Positions 29,601 to 37,657 of a DNA stretch of 64,000 nt are shown here, piece after piece. Each line of letters starts with the position of its first letter. Within the stretch, counting starts at the first letter, position 1. Both the position numbers and the translations under genes were made by a program. Below the pieces are notes generated by a model that saw nothing but the letters and a program-made list of their open reading frames with translations, was not told the DNA's origin and did no database searches. This stretch comes from Candidozyma auris. Lineage: Eukaryota; Ascomycota; Pichiomycetes; Serinales; Metschnikowiaceae. The DNA is taken from positions 62,001 to 126,000 of the forward strand of contig NC_072817.1 of assembly GCF_003013715.1 (NCBI RefSeq), in the 5' to 3' direction.

Positions 29601-29898
29601 TTGTCTCCTCAATATGACCCCAAACTTGGGCATTCATCGAGCACTCATAGATCTTATTGTCGGCAATAGCAAACAATCTGTCTCGCCCGTTATACTTGGC
29701 GGATGTCAAGGCCACAATGGGACTTCGTAGCTTGATAGGATGCTCACTGCACAAGTATTCAGGGTTCGTAGAGTCAAAGATATAATGCTGGATTGTGCAT
29801 CGATCGGCAATGGCGAGCAATTGATACTCGTCTTGCCGATACACCGCTGCGAGTCCATAGCCTTGTGGGCGCTGGATCGTGTGGATTAGTCTGCCCAT
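26656..29898 (-). CDS. DDB1/MMS1/CPSF-A family beta-propeller protein
   Basis: A 1080-residue protein built of beta-propeller-like repeats, with the small helical CPSF-A-type end (YIEAALKRRDIAKDFIHLAAF). The pattern IFVCQGSYHNGELRKI near residue 385 corresponds to the conserved GS-hinge of DDB1, Mms1, Rse1 and Cft1. Length matches DDB1-type proteins (about 1070-1140 residues) and is well short of Rse1, Cft1 or S. cerevisiae Mms1 (1350 or more). The likely role is an adaptor for a cullin ligase (Rtt101-Mms1 or Cul4-DDB1) in DNA damage and replication. An alternative is a splicing or 3'-end factor of the same fold. Family assignment is firm; the paralogue is not. Confidence 0.65.
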   Translation of the reverse strand: MGRLIHTIQRPQGYGLAAVYRQDEYQLLAIADRCTIQHYIFDSTNPEYLCSEHPIKLRSPIVALTSAKYNGRDRLFAIADNKIYECSMNAQVWGHIEETTQRGIDSTVGHHRLHLLVYGENASVIRVTSDGRVFKYPYARKSQTVFLGSLGCIQVKLTATLEDNQTVAVLYSGYDLTSSLLYFSFEKENPRIIHQFASFVEAPSLIIPMNYGGVMVLSNSKAYLFPGLNQTCDLPDTYVDSSSTRASVSKGVVTIDIGLLPYVYSLFTAYTKIDDTRFLVTTDSGQTALIFVDLLFTPGRFGQSSMLLKSFTVLDVGKSTVANSLVHIQDNIFYAASRFSQSVLFSIQPEDPTLRILSFMPSSPPVLDLAYSYNTDSIRYAPDIFVCQGSYHNGELRKITYNKWRTTVLSSIQINEPFAEIIRLLPTNYLGYHSLDSRVYVGIMNASEISRIYEIEDDGLLKKPGAIKLSNFSIDGTGISDAKMDEKGEFEWDRVWTNDDFCAFKVRNDDIKFARVMRFRDTIHIKGGHLVLTTQGGELSVKLNHDEALVCSLQFVYFRDEPYIIVAYSDGHVLFYSGSHHQLKHRWSLTCSIRKAGLVGALLCLNNKNSIVLVMVDTHGTIYQHLIRRGNIVDSCVWISKNGVPTGMNSDGLLVVMYDDHKVIGLVPKSDYFLEFADFFYSPKVIKSVTVLLLYNYMFGVLLRDGTFFTVRLKDKTDVDDAHFADQLWTKALSIKNTPYLICIKNDIASSNGFKRSSTINLLDGRSMKILDSFADGEHLYTDICLLPEDKSLEIGAQYFVAIQDDGPWSQKFPIFKVEDFKVKAVANVMAEGVPLRNVSFTSIVFSDKLYAIGNELLSIELEKVENGYRWVHEGHDSAKTKRMLQYGMQVCPTQLGGVVYLDSFHGAFLQFPNEMPRRIGSLTEMLYTAICVVPPIGDEPEYIVAGDTYGRVYFRQNTIMLHSQINVLKYIEEDGSLLIGTLDGGIYRLTSQATLETYKIRKLYGTCTKTFNLPYEQNSDVSEDRAIYPSMYIEAALKRRDIAKDFIHLAAFNSSSDKGVNKTKASHLKMPMEKFIDEF

Positions 29899-30112
29899 GG
29901 AGGTATACGTGAGATATGTGCGAAGGCGATAAGGTGAGCACGCTTACTACTGTGGTGGCGGCAAAGGAAGGTGGAAACGAAAAATTACTGGTTCTATGAA
30001 TTTTTCTAGGAATTTCCGGTTTGTAGGCTTTTTATTACCTCTTCCTTTTGATATTTCACTCTGATTTGCTTTGGTGGGTGAGTCTAGCGTCACTTGGTTG
30101 CGATGGCACCTA

Positions 30113-30124
30113 TTTTCGCAGCCA
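30113..30124 (+). promoter_or_regulatory. TTTTCGCAGCCA element
   Basis: Exact 12-base copy, 215 bp above the start of the DDB1/MMS1-like gene and pointing away from it. Confidence 0.6.
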
Positions 30125-30932
30125 TTACTTTTGGGGTAGGTGAAGCGATGATAGTTTCCCATGAGCGCAGGTGAACAAAGAGGCGTACAAAATGCCTCCG
30201 ATTCAGCTGTGCTTTTGAGGTACTTTCAGACTCTTGGTTCGTATCAAGGTGTCTTCAAGATCGTCAGTGTGCTATCGAATACCTACAGGATCACTTAGCT
30301 CGATTTGATGAACGCATACTTATTTCACTGATTGACTTCAACTTCTGATCCAGAATAGGCAATGCGATGTTTCAAGTTCATACTGTTCTTATCCCAAGTG
30401 GATGTGCTTTAAAATGCTCCAGGTTTCCCTCGTGTGACCACGACCAGGTCTTATAAGCTCCCCGAGTAGTAACACACAATTCACTGAACCGTGTCCGTTC
30501 TCAATTCCTATTTCTGTATCTCAACATCTGTGCCCCACAAATTCTGCTAATTAAATGGGAGAACACTTCTGCATCAAGTGACACGAATGCCACCACAATG
30601 TAGATCGTCCGACAATCACTAATTGTGATCCAATTCTTTTACCGTTCGATCAGATAACTTCATTAGTTTAGCCCTTCACTACCTAACCGCCTCTCTAAGC
30701 TCCAACAGGGGAGCCCAAGTCCAGTTGAACATTAGTGGACATCATTCTCCCGCAAGGTCCTACTCACACATATTTACGACCTACCCAATTGTTTATGGTA
30801 CCTGTTCCCCCCAAAGATAAACGTTGTTCTCTACTCGGGGTTCCGCAAAAATGAAGAAAGCATTTTCCTAACGTGGTTAGAGTTGCCTTCCCTCTCGCTC
30901 CCTCAATGGCCTCTCTGTCACTACAACCTACT

Positions 30933-30942
30933 TGGCTGCGAA
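30933..30942 (-). promoter_or_regulatory. TTCGCAGCCA element core
   Basis: Exact 10-base core (TGGCTGCGAA on +), followed by TTCC rather than the A-run. Lies mid-way in the long intergene. Confidence 0.5.
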
Positions 30943-31579
30943 TTCCTGACGATCTCATCGTACTAGTCCTCGACCACAAATCATCACAAAGTTCATATCG
31001 TTGTCTAAGTCGTAAATCTAGAGAGGCATGTTCAAAAAAGCGTTTTTAAAAATTTTCTTCATTTTTCCAGGAGCAGATGTTACCGTCTTTGAGCCACCCC
31101 TGTTTCTTGCTTCCGCAACTCACAAGATCTTAGACGCATAATCGCCAAATGGGTGCGAAATGCCTGAGGCTCACTTAGGGACACGATAAGACGCCCTGTC
31201 CAACACTCCAGCTAGCATTGAATTTTGATGGTCAAACTGACCATGTCGTGAATTGAGATCGCATCATTGATTCTGTGACTTCAAACTTTATTAATCTCCA
31301 AACTCTCTACCCATTTGCTCTACCGGGCTCCTTTCCTCCAGCAACCTACTGTGCAGAGCGGCGGTACTTGTGCCATAGCCTGGCTATACACTTTCCCTAC
31401 CAGCAGAGCATAGACACCAACTGTTTTCTCTGGAGGTCGTCTTCTCTTCTTCCACGCTCAGTTGCTATCCGCCTCGCTAATTAATCGACGCTTCAATTGA
31501 CCAGCAATATTCCTATTGATCCGCCTTTTCCCGGCGCCTAATTAGTACCCGGATCAATCACAAGACACCAGAGCCCTCG

Positions 31580-34303
31580 ATGAATCCAGCATCGCCGACC
31601 CTGGGGCCAAAGAGCTCGTCTTCGTGGCGAATTTTGGACTACCTCAAGATCCTGTCGTCGCCAAAGCAGTCGGTGAGTCCGTCCAACACATCGCTCAACT
31701 TAAAGGAACAGGCGGAAAAGGCCAAGAGCGTATGCAAATGCTCGTGCTGTGGCACCGTGCTAACGTTCCCTGAAAACACCCACAAGTTCTGTTGTCCGCA
31801 TTGTCATACAACGAACTTGTTGCATCTAGATTTGACCGCAGACCCGCCAGTGCACCTCCTCTCGTATAACTACGTGAAGCGTCTCGTGGACCAAGCATTG
31901 CACTCAGACAAGAAGATCGAAAACAGCCATGAGCTCCATGAACGATTAAAGCCTCTTCTGGACTACCTCTTTCAAGCTTTCGGCTCAATGGCTTGTTTAA
32001 ACGAGTCGTTCAAATTGAAGAGAAAGAGCCGAAGGCCGCACTATTCTACGGCGAACTTGGACTACGATGATGTCCGCAAGATCTTCGACCTTCTTACGTC
32101 GCTCCCTTCAAGACGGCCACTATACTATGCCCTTCTGGGCGCATGTCACTGTCTCAAACGGCTTCCTCTCAACTTGTGTGACGATCCTCGAAACCTTCTG
32201 TGGGTGATGGTTCTCTTTGAGATTCCTTTTTTGTCGAAGGCGCTAACAAACAACGATAAACGCTCTCAGCATCGTCCTGGTTCGATGGTGGAGGTGCCTG
32301 AGATCCAAGCACTCTGCTACGAGATCTTGAAACGAGTCTTGGGGATCTTTTCCCAGGCTGAAAGCACCTTGACCGGAAACTACGTGGCTTCGTGGTTTCT
32401 GAAGCGTTCTCACGTTGATTTCATGGCCAAGGTTGAGCTTATCAATTTGTACATCACATTCCACTTGAAAAAGTACTTTTACTTTGCCAACAACCCGGAG
32501 TTGGCTCGCAGAAGCAGTCTGGGAGGTGGACTCGAAAACACACATCGTCGGAACAGCTCGATTCCAACACCACCCCCTCAGCAAGATGAAAGTCATCTCG
32601 TGAAACCTACAATCAAGGAGGCGAGGAGTAACAGTGTTCCCCATGTTCAAGATGATGAATACTTTCAGTACTCTTATCTCAAAGATGAAGTAGAAGGCAT
32701 GGACACGTTAGCGCCTCCAGTGAGCCTTCAGCAATTGACGAGTGGTCCATTGAGTCCCAGATCTAGAGGCTCGAAAAAGAAGAAACACGATGCGAAGATT
32801 AGAGTTCATCAGTATTCACTGAACTACCACCTCCGAACAGCGTCCGGAGCGTTAAGCATTTTTGTGAAGGCGAACTACATTCGCTACGGGGAAAACAAGT
32901 TGCAAGCTCATGCATTTTACAATTCCCTAGTCGATTATGTCAATATCAAGCTAGATTACGACGCCTGGCTGAGTCGAAGAAAACTGAGTCGCCAAGATGT
33001 CGGTACAGAGCCAGCGTTGCAAACCGTCATCGATTATATTCATGGTTCGAACCATGTACCCTTTACTGAATCTCCAAGTACTACATTCTACTTCTGTCAG
33101 TACCCGTTTCTAATTACTCTTGGGGGAAAAATTGCAATTCTTGAGTACGAGGCCAGGAGGCAGATGGAAAGGAAAGCAGAGGAGGCGTTTATCAATTCTC
33201 TTGATCGCCGTGTGACACTAGATGTCTACTTCAGAGTTAGAGTACGTCGTGATTACATCGTACAAGACTCGCTTCGCTGCATTCAACTCAACCCAAACAA
33301 CTTGAAGAAGAGCTTGCGAGTGCAATTTATTAATGAGCCCGGTGTCGACGCTGGTGGTCTCAAGAAAGAATGGTTTCTTCTACTCACTAGAGCACTCTTT
33401 AGTCCACACGCAGGGATGCTTAGTTACGTCGAGGATTCTAATTTCCTTTGGTTCAATGTTGTACCGGTGGACAATTTCGAAATGTATTATCTCTTTGGTG
33501 CAATTCTTGGATTGGCAATATATAACCTGACCATCCTCGACCTCAAATTCCCCATTACGATGTACAAAATTTTGTTGGGGTTACCCATTGGTTTGGCTGA
33601 CTATCAGGAGATTTTCCCCATGTCAGCACGCAACCTTTTCAGATTAAGAGACTATAGCGCTGAAGAGATCGAGTCGCTTGATTTGACCTTCGAGGTTACA
33701 TTCTCAGACCCGTTTGGAACTCGATACACCAAGGATCTCATTCCTGGCGGCTCGAATTTGGTTGTGGACGGTGACAATCGCGAGCTCTATATTGACAAGT
33801 ACGCCCGATTCTTCCTTTGGGACGGAATGAGCAAGCAGCTCGCTGCTTTCAAAGGTGGTTTTTCCAATGTGGTAGATGGCAATGCCTTCTCCTTGTTTCT
33901 GCCCGAGGAGATACAGCTACTTTTGTGTGGCAGCGAGGAGAGCAAGTTCGATGTGGATGTGCTTCAGTCTGTCACCAACTACAGCGGGTGGGCAAGCAAA
34001 GAGGAAGCCACCGAGTCGTCCACAGTCAAGTGGTTCTGGGAATATGTCAGTGGACTTACTTACAAACAGCAGAAAAAATTACTTCTTTTTATCACGGGGT
34101 CAGATCGAGTGCCAGCCACAGGGATACAGAATCTCACCCTTAAGATCAGCCGCCTTAAGACAGCTGGCGGGGACAGCGACAGGCTTCCGGTGGCCCACAC
34201 ATGTTTTAATGAATTGGCATTGTACGATTATATTAGCAAGAAAAAATTGGCTGAGAAGCTTGACAAGGCGGTCAACATGTCGGCAGGGTTTGGTATCAAA
34301 TAG
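31580..34303 (+). CDS. HUL4: HECT-type E3 ubiquitin ligase, Hul4-like
   Basis: A 907-residue protein, close to yeast Hul4 (892). An N-terminal Cys-rich finger (CKCSCCG...CCPHC, about residues 52-76) marks the Hul4 type. The C-terminal third is a HECT domain, with VDAGGLKKEWF at its start and the catalytic cysteine C875 in HTCFNEL. HECT ligases form a thioester with ubiquitin on this cysteine before passing it to substrate. Hul4 is linked to nuclear RNA surveillance (with Tfb/TRAMP components) and to protein quality control in S. cerevisiae. Ser-rich, probably disordered linkers lie around residues 310-410. A copy of the intergenic element follows 12 bp after the stop. Confidence 0.9.
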   Translation: MNPASPTLGPKSSSSWRILDYLKILSSPKQSVSPSNTSLNLKEQAEKAKSVCKCSCCGTVLTFPENTHKFCCPHCHTTNLLHLDLTADPPVHLLSYNYVKRLVDQALHSDKKIENSHELHERLKPLLDYLFQAFGSMACLNESFKLKRKSRRPHYSTANLDYDDVRKIFDLLTSLPSRRPLYYALLGACHCLKRLPLNLCDDPRNLLWVMVLFEIPFLSKALTNNDKRSQHRPGSMVEVPEIQALCYEILKRVLGIFSQAESTLTGNYVASWFLKRSHVDFMAKVELINLYITFHLKKYFYFANNPELARRSSLGGGLENTHRRNSSIPTPPPQQDESHLVKPTIKEARSNSVPHVQDDEYFQYSYLKDEVEGMDTLAPPVSLQQLTSGPLSPRSRGSKKKKHDAKIRVHQYSLNYHLRTASGALSIFVKANYIRYGENKLQAHAFYNSLVDYVNIKLDYDAWLSRRKLSRQDVGTEPALQTVIDYIHGSNHVPFTESPSTTFYFCQYPFLITLGGKIAILEYEARRQMERKAEEAFINSLDRRVTLDVYFRVRVRRDYIVQDSLRCIQLNPNNLKKSLRVQFINEPGVDAGGLKKEWFLLLTRALFSPHAGMLSYVEDSNFLWFNVVPVDNFEMYYLFGAILGLAIYNLTILDLKFPITMYKILLGLPIGLADYQEIFPMSARNLFRLRDYSAEEIESLDLTFEVTFSDPFGTRYTKDLIPGGSNLVVDGDNRELYIDKYARFFLWDGMSKQLAAFKGGFSNVVDGNAFSLFLPEEIQLLLCGSEESKFDVDVLQSVTNYSGWASKEEATESSTVKWFWEYVSGLTYKQQKKLLLFITGSDRVPATGIQNLTLKISRLKTAGGDSDRLPVAHTCFNELALYDYISKKKLAEKLDKAVNMSAGFGIK

Positions 34304-34315
34304 CTTTATGGGAAA

Positions 34316-34328
34316 TGGCTGCGAAAAA
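34316..34328 (-). promoter_or_regulatory. TTTTTCGCAGCCA element between HUL4 and RIP1
   Basis: Exact 13-base copy (TGGCTGCGAAAAA on +), 12 bp after the HUL4 stop and 358 bp before RIP1. Its place in the HUL4 3' UTR could mean a role at a gene boundary rather than activation only. Confidence 0.6.
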
Positions 34329-34398
34329 TATTGTGTAGCAAGGAAGACGCGCAGAAAATAAAGTATCCTGAGATAGGCTCCAGTAATGGCATGATAAT

Positions 34399-34418
34399 CA
34401 CGTGATTTGGAGCACGTG
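34399..34418. promoter_or_regulatory. paired CACGTG boxes upstream of RIP1
   Basis: CACGTG at 34399-34404 and 34413-34418, each flanked by GTGAT on its 3' side, 14 bp apart. CACGTG is the Cbf1 site; in Candida, Cbf1 is tied to respiratory and sulfur genes. Confidence 0.55.
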
Positions 34419-34567
34419 ATAAGAGAAATGATGTTCTCGACCTTGGAGGGTAATAACTCGAGATTTTTACATATATGCCTCTTGTCATTCATATTTTGGT
34501 GTGCATGATTTCCATGGAATTCATCGCTACTGTTTTTTTGAACAGGTATCAAGCACCGTGTGTGGGG

Positions 34568-34591
34568 TTACCCGGCCGTGATCTAGCCAAT
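34568..34591. promoter_or_regulatory. Reb1-like TTACCCG and CCAAT box upstream of RIP1
   Basis: TTACCCG at 34568-34574 matches the Reb1 core. CCAAT at 34587-34591 matches the HAP complex site expected on a respiratory-chain gene. Both are core matches only. Confidence 0.45.
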
Positions 34592-34686
34592 GAATGAAGT
34601 GCGAATTGAGTGCGAAAAAGTAACCTAGTATAGCGTAGAAAGCGAAGAAGATATTCACTTCTCACATATCTATTCCAAACACAACG

Positions 34687-35319
34687 ATGCTTGCCAGAAC
34701 ATTGAAGAGCAGTTTGGGCTTGAAGGGCGCCGCCAGAACTTTGTCTTCGTCTGCCTCGGCCCTTACGCCTTACAAGCAGCCAGACTTCTCCGCATACCTC
34801 AACGATAGACTGGAGCTGAAAAACAAGAACTTCACCTACTTCATGGTTGGTTCCATGGGTTTATTGTCTGCTGCTGGTGCTAAGTCGACTGTGGAGGCGT
34901 TCCTTTCGTCTATGTCTGCATCTGCCGATGTCTTGGCCATGGCCAAGGTTGAGGTCAAGTTGGGCGCTATCCCAGAAGGTAACAATGTCATTGTCAAGTG
35001 GCAGGGTAAGCCAGTGTTCATCAGACACAGAACGCCCGATGAGATTGCCGAGGCTGAGTCCGTGGACGTGCAGAGCTTGAGAGACCCAGAGACCGACGAT
35101 GTGCGTGTCAAGAAGCCAGAGTGGTTGGTGATGTTGGGTATCTGTACCCACTTGGGATGTGTCCCTATTGGTGAGGCTGGTGACTACGGTGGATGGTTCT
35201 GCCCATGCCACGGTTCGCACTACGATATCTCTGGCAGAATTAGAAAGGGTCCTGCTCCTTTGAACTTGGAGATTCCTCAGTACGAGTTCACCGACGACTC
35301 CACCTTGTTGATTGGTTAA
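34687..35319 (+). CDS. RIP1: Rieske iron-sulfur protein of complex III
   Basis: A 210-residue protein. The N-terminal 22 or so residues are basic and Ser/Ala-rich, a mitochondrial presequence. One membrane helix ([21 protein letters not shown]) and the flexible hinge follow. The cluster-binding loops CTHLGC and CPCHGSH ligate a 2Fe-2S cluster by two Cys and two His. Rip1 passes electrons from ubiquinol to cytochrome c1 in the inner membrane. Two CTG codons before the membrane helix (ORF translation LEL) are likely serines. The upstream CACGTG pair and CCAAT box fit respiratory control. Confidence 0.97.
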   Translation: MLARTLKSSLGLKGAARTLSSSASALTPYKQPDFSAYLNDRLELKNKNFTYFMVGSMGLLSAAGAKSTVEAFLSSMSASADVLAMAKVEVKLGAIPEGNNVIVKWQGKPVFIRHRTPDEIAEAESVDVQSLRDPETDDVRVKKPEWLVMLGICTHLGCVPIGEAGDYGGWFCPCHGSHYDISGRIRKGPAPLNLEIPQYEFTDDSTLLIG

Positions 35320-35512
35320 GCTTGCGGCGTTATCCACTCCAACATCTAAAAGACCTAATGTTTATGGAGCTCTTGAGCTCTTACGACACTCAAACCCTCA
35401 CTACTTCTTTTCGACGGGCCTCCTCATAGTAGGATGCATGTACTTATTCATTCCCAAACTCCTTTTGGCCCATCCTAGATTAAGATACATATTAAATTGC
35501 ATTGAAACACGA

Positions 35513-36982
35513 TTATGCTGTAGACATCAGCTCATAACCCGTTTGATGCGCTAACTCGTCGGGTACCCTCTTCCAGATATGTTCGAGGTTTGTTGTTCGG
35601 ATACTCTCCATATCAAGAGCTTCCAAACTTGCGGATTCGACTTCTGTCAAAGATACACCGGTTTCTTCGACCAGCTTGACAATATAGGTCCCGAGCCTTG
35701 GAGGAAGGTTGTTGGGCCTATAGTCGTCCACAAGAGCAAGTCTGTAGAAGACAGACCAGTGTAATTGGGCATTAGGAGGAAGCACTCTGTTCTTCCCCAA
35801 GTTGGGACTGAACTTGTTTGTCCATCGGCCATTCCCCTTTGCAATTTTGGTGTTGAAGGGAATCAACTCAAGAAACCACCACCATATGCTTTTGAGAAAT
35901 GAAGAGTTTCCCCTTCCATTGCACCGTAAAATTACACCATCTGCACCCTCGAAGATCTCCTGCTCTTGGACTTTAGATCTACGAAGTGAGAGATTATCGT
36001 GCTGGTACAGCAATAAGGAGTCTTTTGGCTGGTATCGTTCCCAGTAAGACTCTATGCTATCCTTTCCAAGCTGGACACCAAATTTACAACCTTCGGCAAT
36101 TAGCCAGCGGAATGGGACCTCTGAAAGCCGCTTTCCGTTTTCATCTAGCCCCCAACTTCCGCCCATATCGCCATGTGAGCCAGGAAACCACATCTCAAGA
36201 ATGTCCTTAGACACATTGGTATCTGAATGGTTGCTGAACCAAAGGCTATTTGCCCATATCCAGATTCGGTGTAGAAGAGAAGGCACTGCTCTATCACTGG
36301 TATGATCGTCAACGTAGAACGGCACTTGTCGGTACTTAGCCCTTCTCTCGTCGATGCTTTGAGCATGACGAATGTGGTCTACGATAGAAGAACAAGTAGT
36401 GAATGGAAACAACCTGTCAGTCAATATACCAACCAGACTAACCGTGTCCCAAATCCCGAGAAATTGGACCCTGATCTCCTGTCCAAACAATCTTCGCAAA
36501 TGAAGCAGAAACAGCGACGTGGGGTCCCTTCTGGGACGTCCTGCTTTCTCCCACCCGGAGTACACTCTCCACGCCAACGGCACCAGCATCTCCAGGCCTT
36601 GGTGAAAAAGACCGAAACATTCTAGAAATCCGATCAATACTCTGGCCGTGTAACCGCCTCTTGAGAAGCCAAAGATGTACACTTTCGACTTCGGTGTCCA
36701 GAACCTCATGAGAAAGAGGTACGCCGCCTGGACATGGGACTCAAAAGAGAGGGCAAATGCAGCGTCGAGGCTGTTCTTAATACTGTCAAGACCATACTTG
36801 AAGTGGGTGGAGGATTCAATGTCTGGAACTGCTCCTCCAAAGGTGGTGCCTATGCCTGGCTGGTAGTAGCAGGTTTGAGTGTTCTGGTCGAGCATGGAAA
36901 AGAGTTTGATGATATTAGAAGGCGGAGGATTGCCGAATCCTGCTGAAGTGCCTTCGAAACATAGTACCAAGTTTTTTGACAT
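35513..36982 (-). CDS. DUF2235 alpha/beta-hydrolase-like protein
   Basis: A 489-residue protein with the start MSKNLVLCFEGTSAGF and the nucleophile elbow GFSRGGYTAR (S107), both marks of DUF2235, the family that includes bacterial type VI lipase effectors of the Tle1 group. Later family blocks MWFPGSHGDMGG and the C-terminal tryptophan-rich part are also present. Fungal members are common but uncharacterised; a lipase or esterase activity is inferred from the fold. No signal peptide is seen, so it is probably cytosolic. It is convergent with RIP1 (193 bp). An element-like TGGCTGCAAATT lies 50 bp above its start. Confidence 0.8.
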   Translation of the reverse strand: MSKNLVLCFEGTSAGFGNPPPSNIIKLFSMLDQNTQTCYYQPGIGTTFGGAVPDIESSTHFKYGLDSIKNSLDAAFALSFESHVQAAYLFLMRFWTPKSKVYIFGFSRGGYTARVLIGFLECFGLFHQGLEMLVPLAWRVYSGWEKAGRPRRDPTSLFLLHLRRLFGQEIRVQFLGIWDTVSLVGILTDRLFPFTTCSSIVDHIRHAQSIDERRAKYRQVPFYVDDHTSDRAVPSLLHRIWIWANSLWFSNHSDTNVSKDILEMWFPGSHGDMGGSWGLDENGKRLSEVPFRWLIAEGCKFGVQLGKDSIESYWERYQPKDSLLLYQHDNLSLRRSKVQEQEIFEGADGVILRCNGRGNSSFLKSIWWWFLELIPFNTKIAKGNGRWTNKFSPNLGKNRVLPPNAQLHWSVFYRLALVDDYRPNNLPPRLGTYIVKLVEETGVSLTEVESASLEALDMESIRTTNLEHIWKRVPDELAHQTGYELMSTA

Positions 36983-37657
36983 CGGCAGTTCTTAAGTGGG
37001 TAACGCTAAGAGTACGGAGAAGCTTTTAAAATGGCTGCAAATTATTCGCACTGTGCATATGGCAGTGTCAAATTCGTGATAAAGTCTGTGATATAAAAAA
37101 GTTGAGATGAAAGTAATGCAAAGTTGTCAGCCGTCTGCTAAAATCAGGGATTCTCTTCTTCATGCTTGGAGTTTGTATGCTAATTCATTCTTCTTGAAAT
37201 AATGATGGCAGCAGCAGCAATAGACCGCTTCAAGTCTGAGATTGTACCTGCAACCTCTAAATGAAACGACAAACACAAAATAGAATGGCACCCACTAGTT
37301 TCAAATGCCTCTCGCCAAATCCATGCAACTAGGACTTACTAGTCATATCAACATTTCGGTGCCGCCACCTCTTGAAGCAAAGATATGGTTTTTGGCCTAT
37401 AGCAAAATCAAGATCGGTAGTCTTTATATCATACTGCTGTCATCAAACTCGCTGGTAGTAAATTGCCTAGGCTCATGGAGTGTGAGTCAATGGCCGCGAA
37501 CGAATCTATGCGGGAATATAAGTAATAGTTAATGGTGGCCCCTCCGTAAGTCGTCTGTGGCGGCGTCTTCACAATAGGTCGAACTAATACAGATAATAGT
37601 GTTCGGAGCTTTCGTCGAGCGTAAAATTCCTTTTCTCTGCCAGTTGCCTCGACGATT
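36983..37657. other. 675-bp intergenic region, DUF2235 gene to CDC13-like gene
   Basis: Promoter of the DUF2235 gene and 3' flank of the CDC13-like gene. Contains the element variant at 37032 and a weaker TGGCCGCGAAC near 37491. Two short frames (75 and 96 codons) look spurious. Confidence 0.45.
37032..37043 (-). promoter_or_regulatory. AATTTGCAGCCA element variant, DUF2235 promoter
   Basis: C-less form as in the HPD array, same orientation as the gene, 50 bp above the start codon. Confidence 0.5.

Larger units (their letters stand above)
29899..31579. other. 1.68-kb divergent intergenic region, DDB1-like/HUL4
   Basis: Second longest intergene in the window. It holds element copies at 30113 and 30933 and a near copy TGGGTGCGAAATG at 31149. 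Frames of about 70 codons look random. Pyrimidine-rich stretches occur before HUL4. No RNA gene recognised, but the length is more than two promoters need. Confidence 0.5.
34304..34686. other. 383-bp intergenic region HUL4/RIP1
   Basis: RIP1 promoter, with the individual sites listed separately: element copy, two CACGTG boxes, a TTACCCG and a CCAAT. No gene. Confidence 0.6.
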
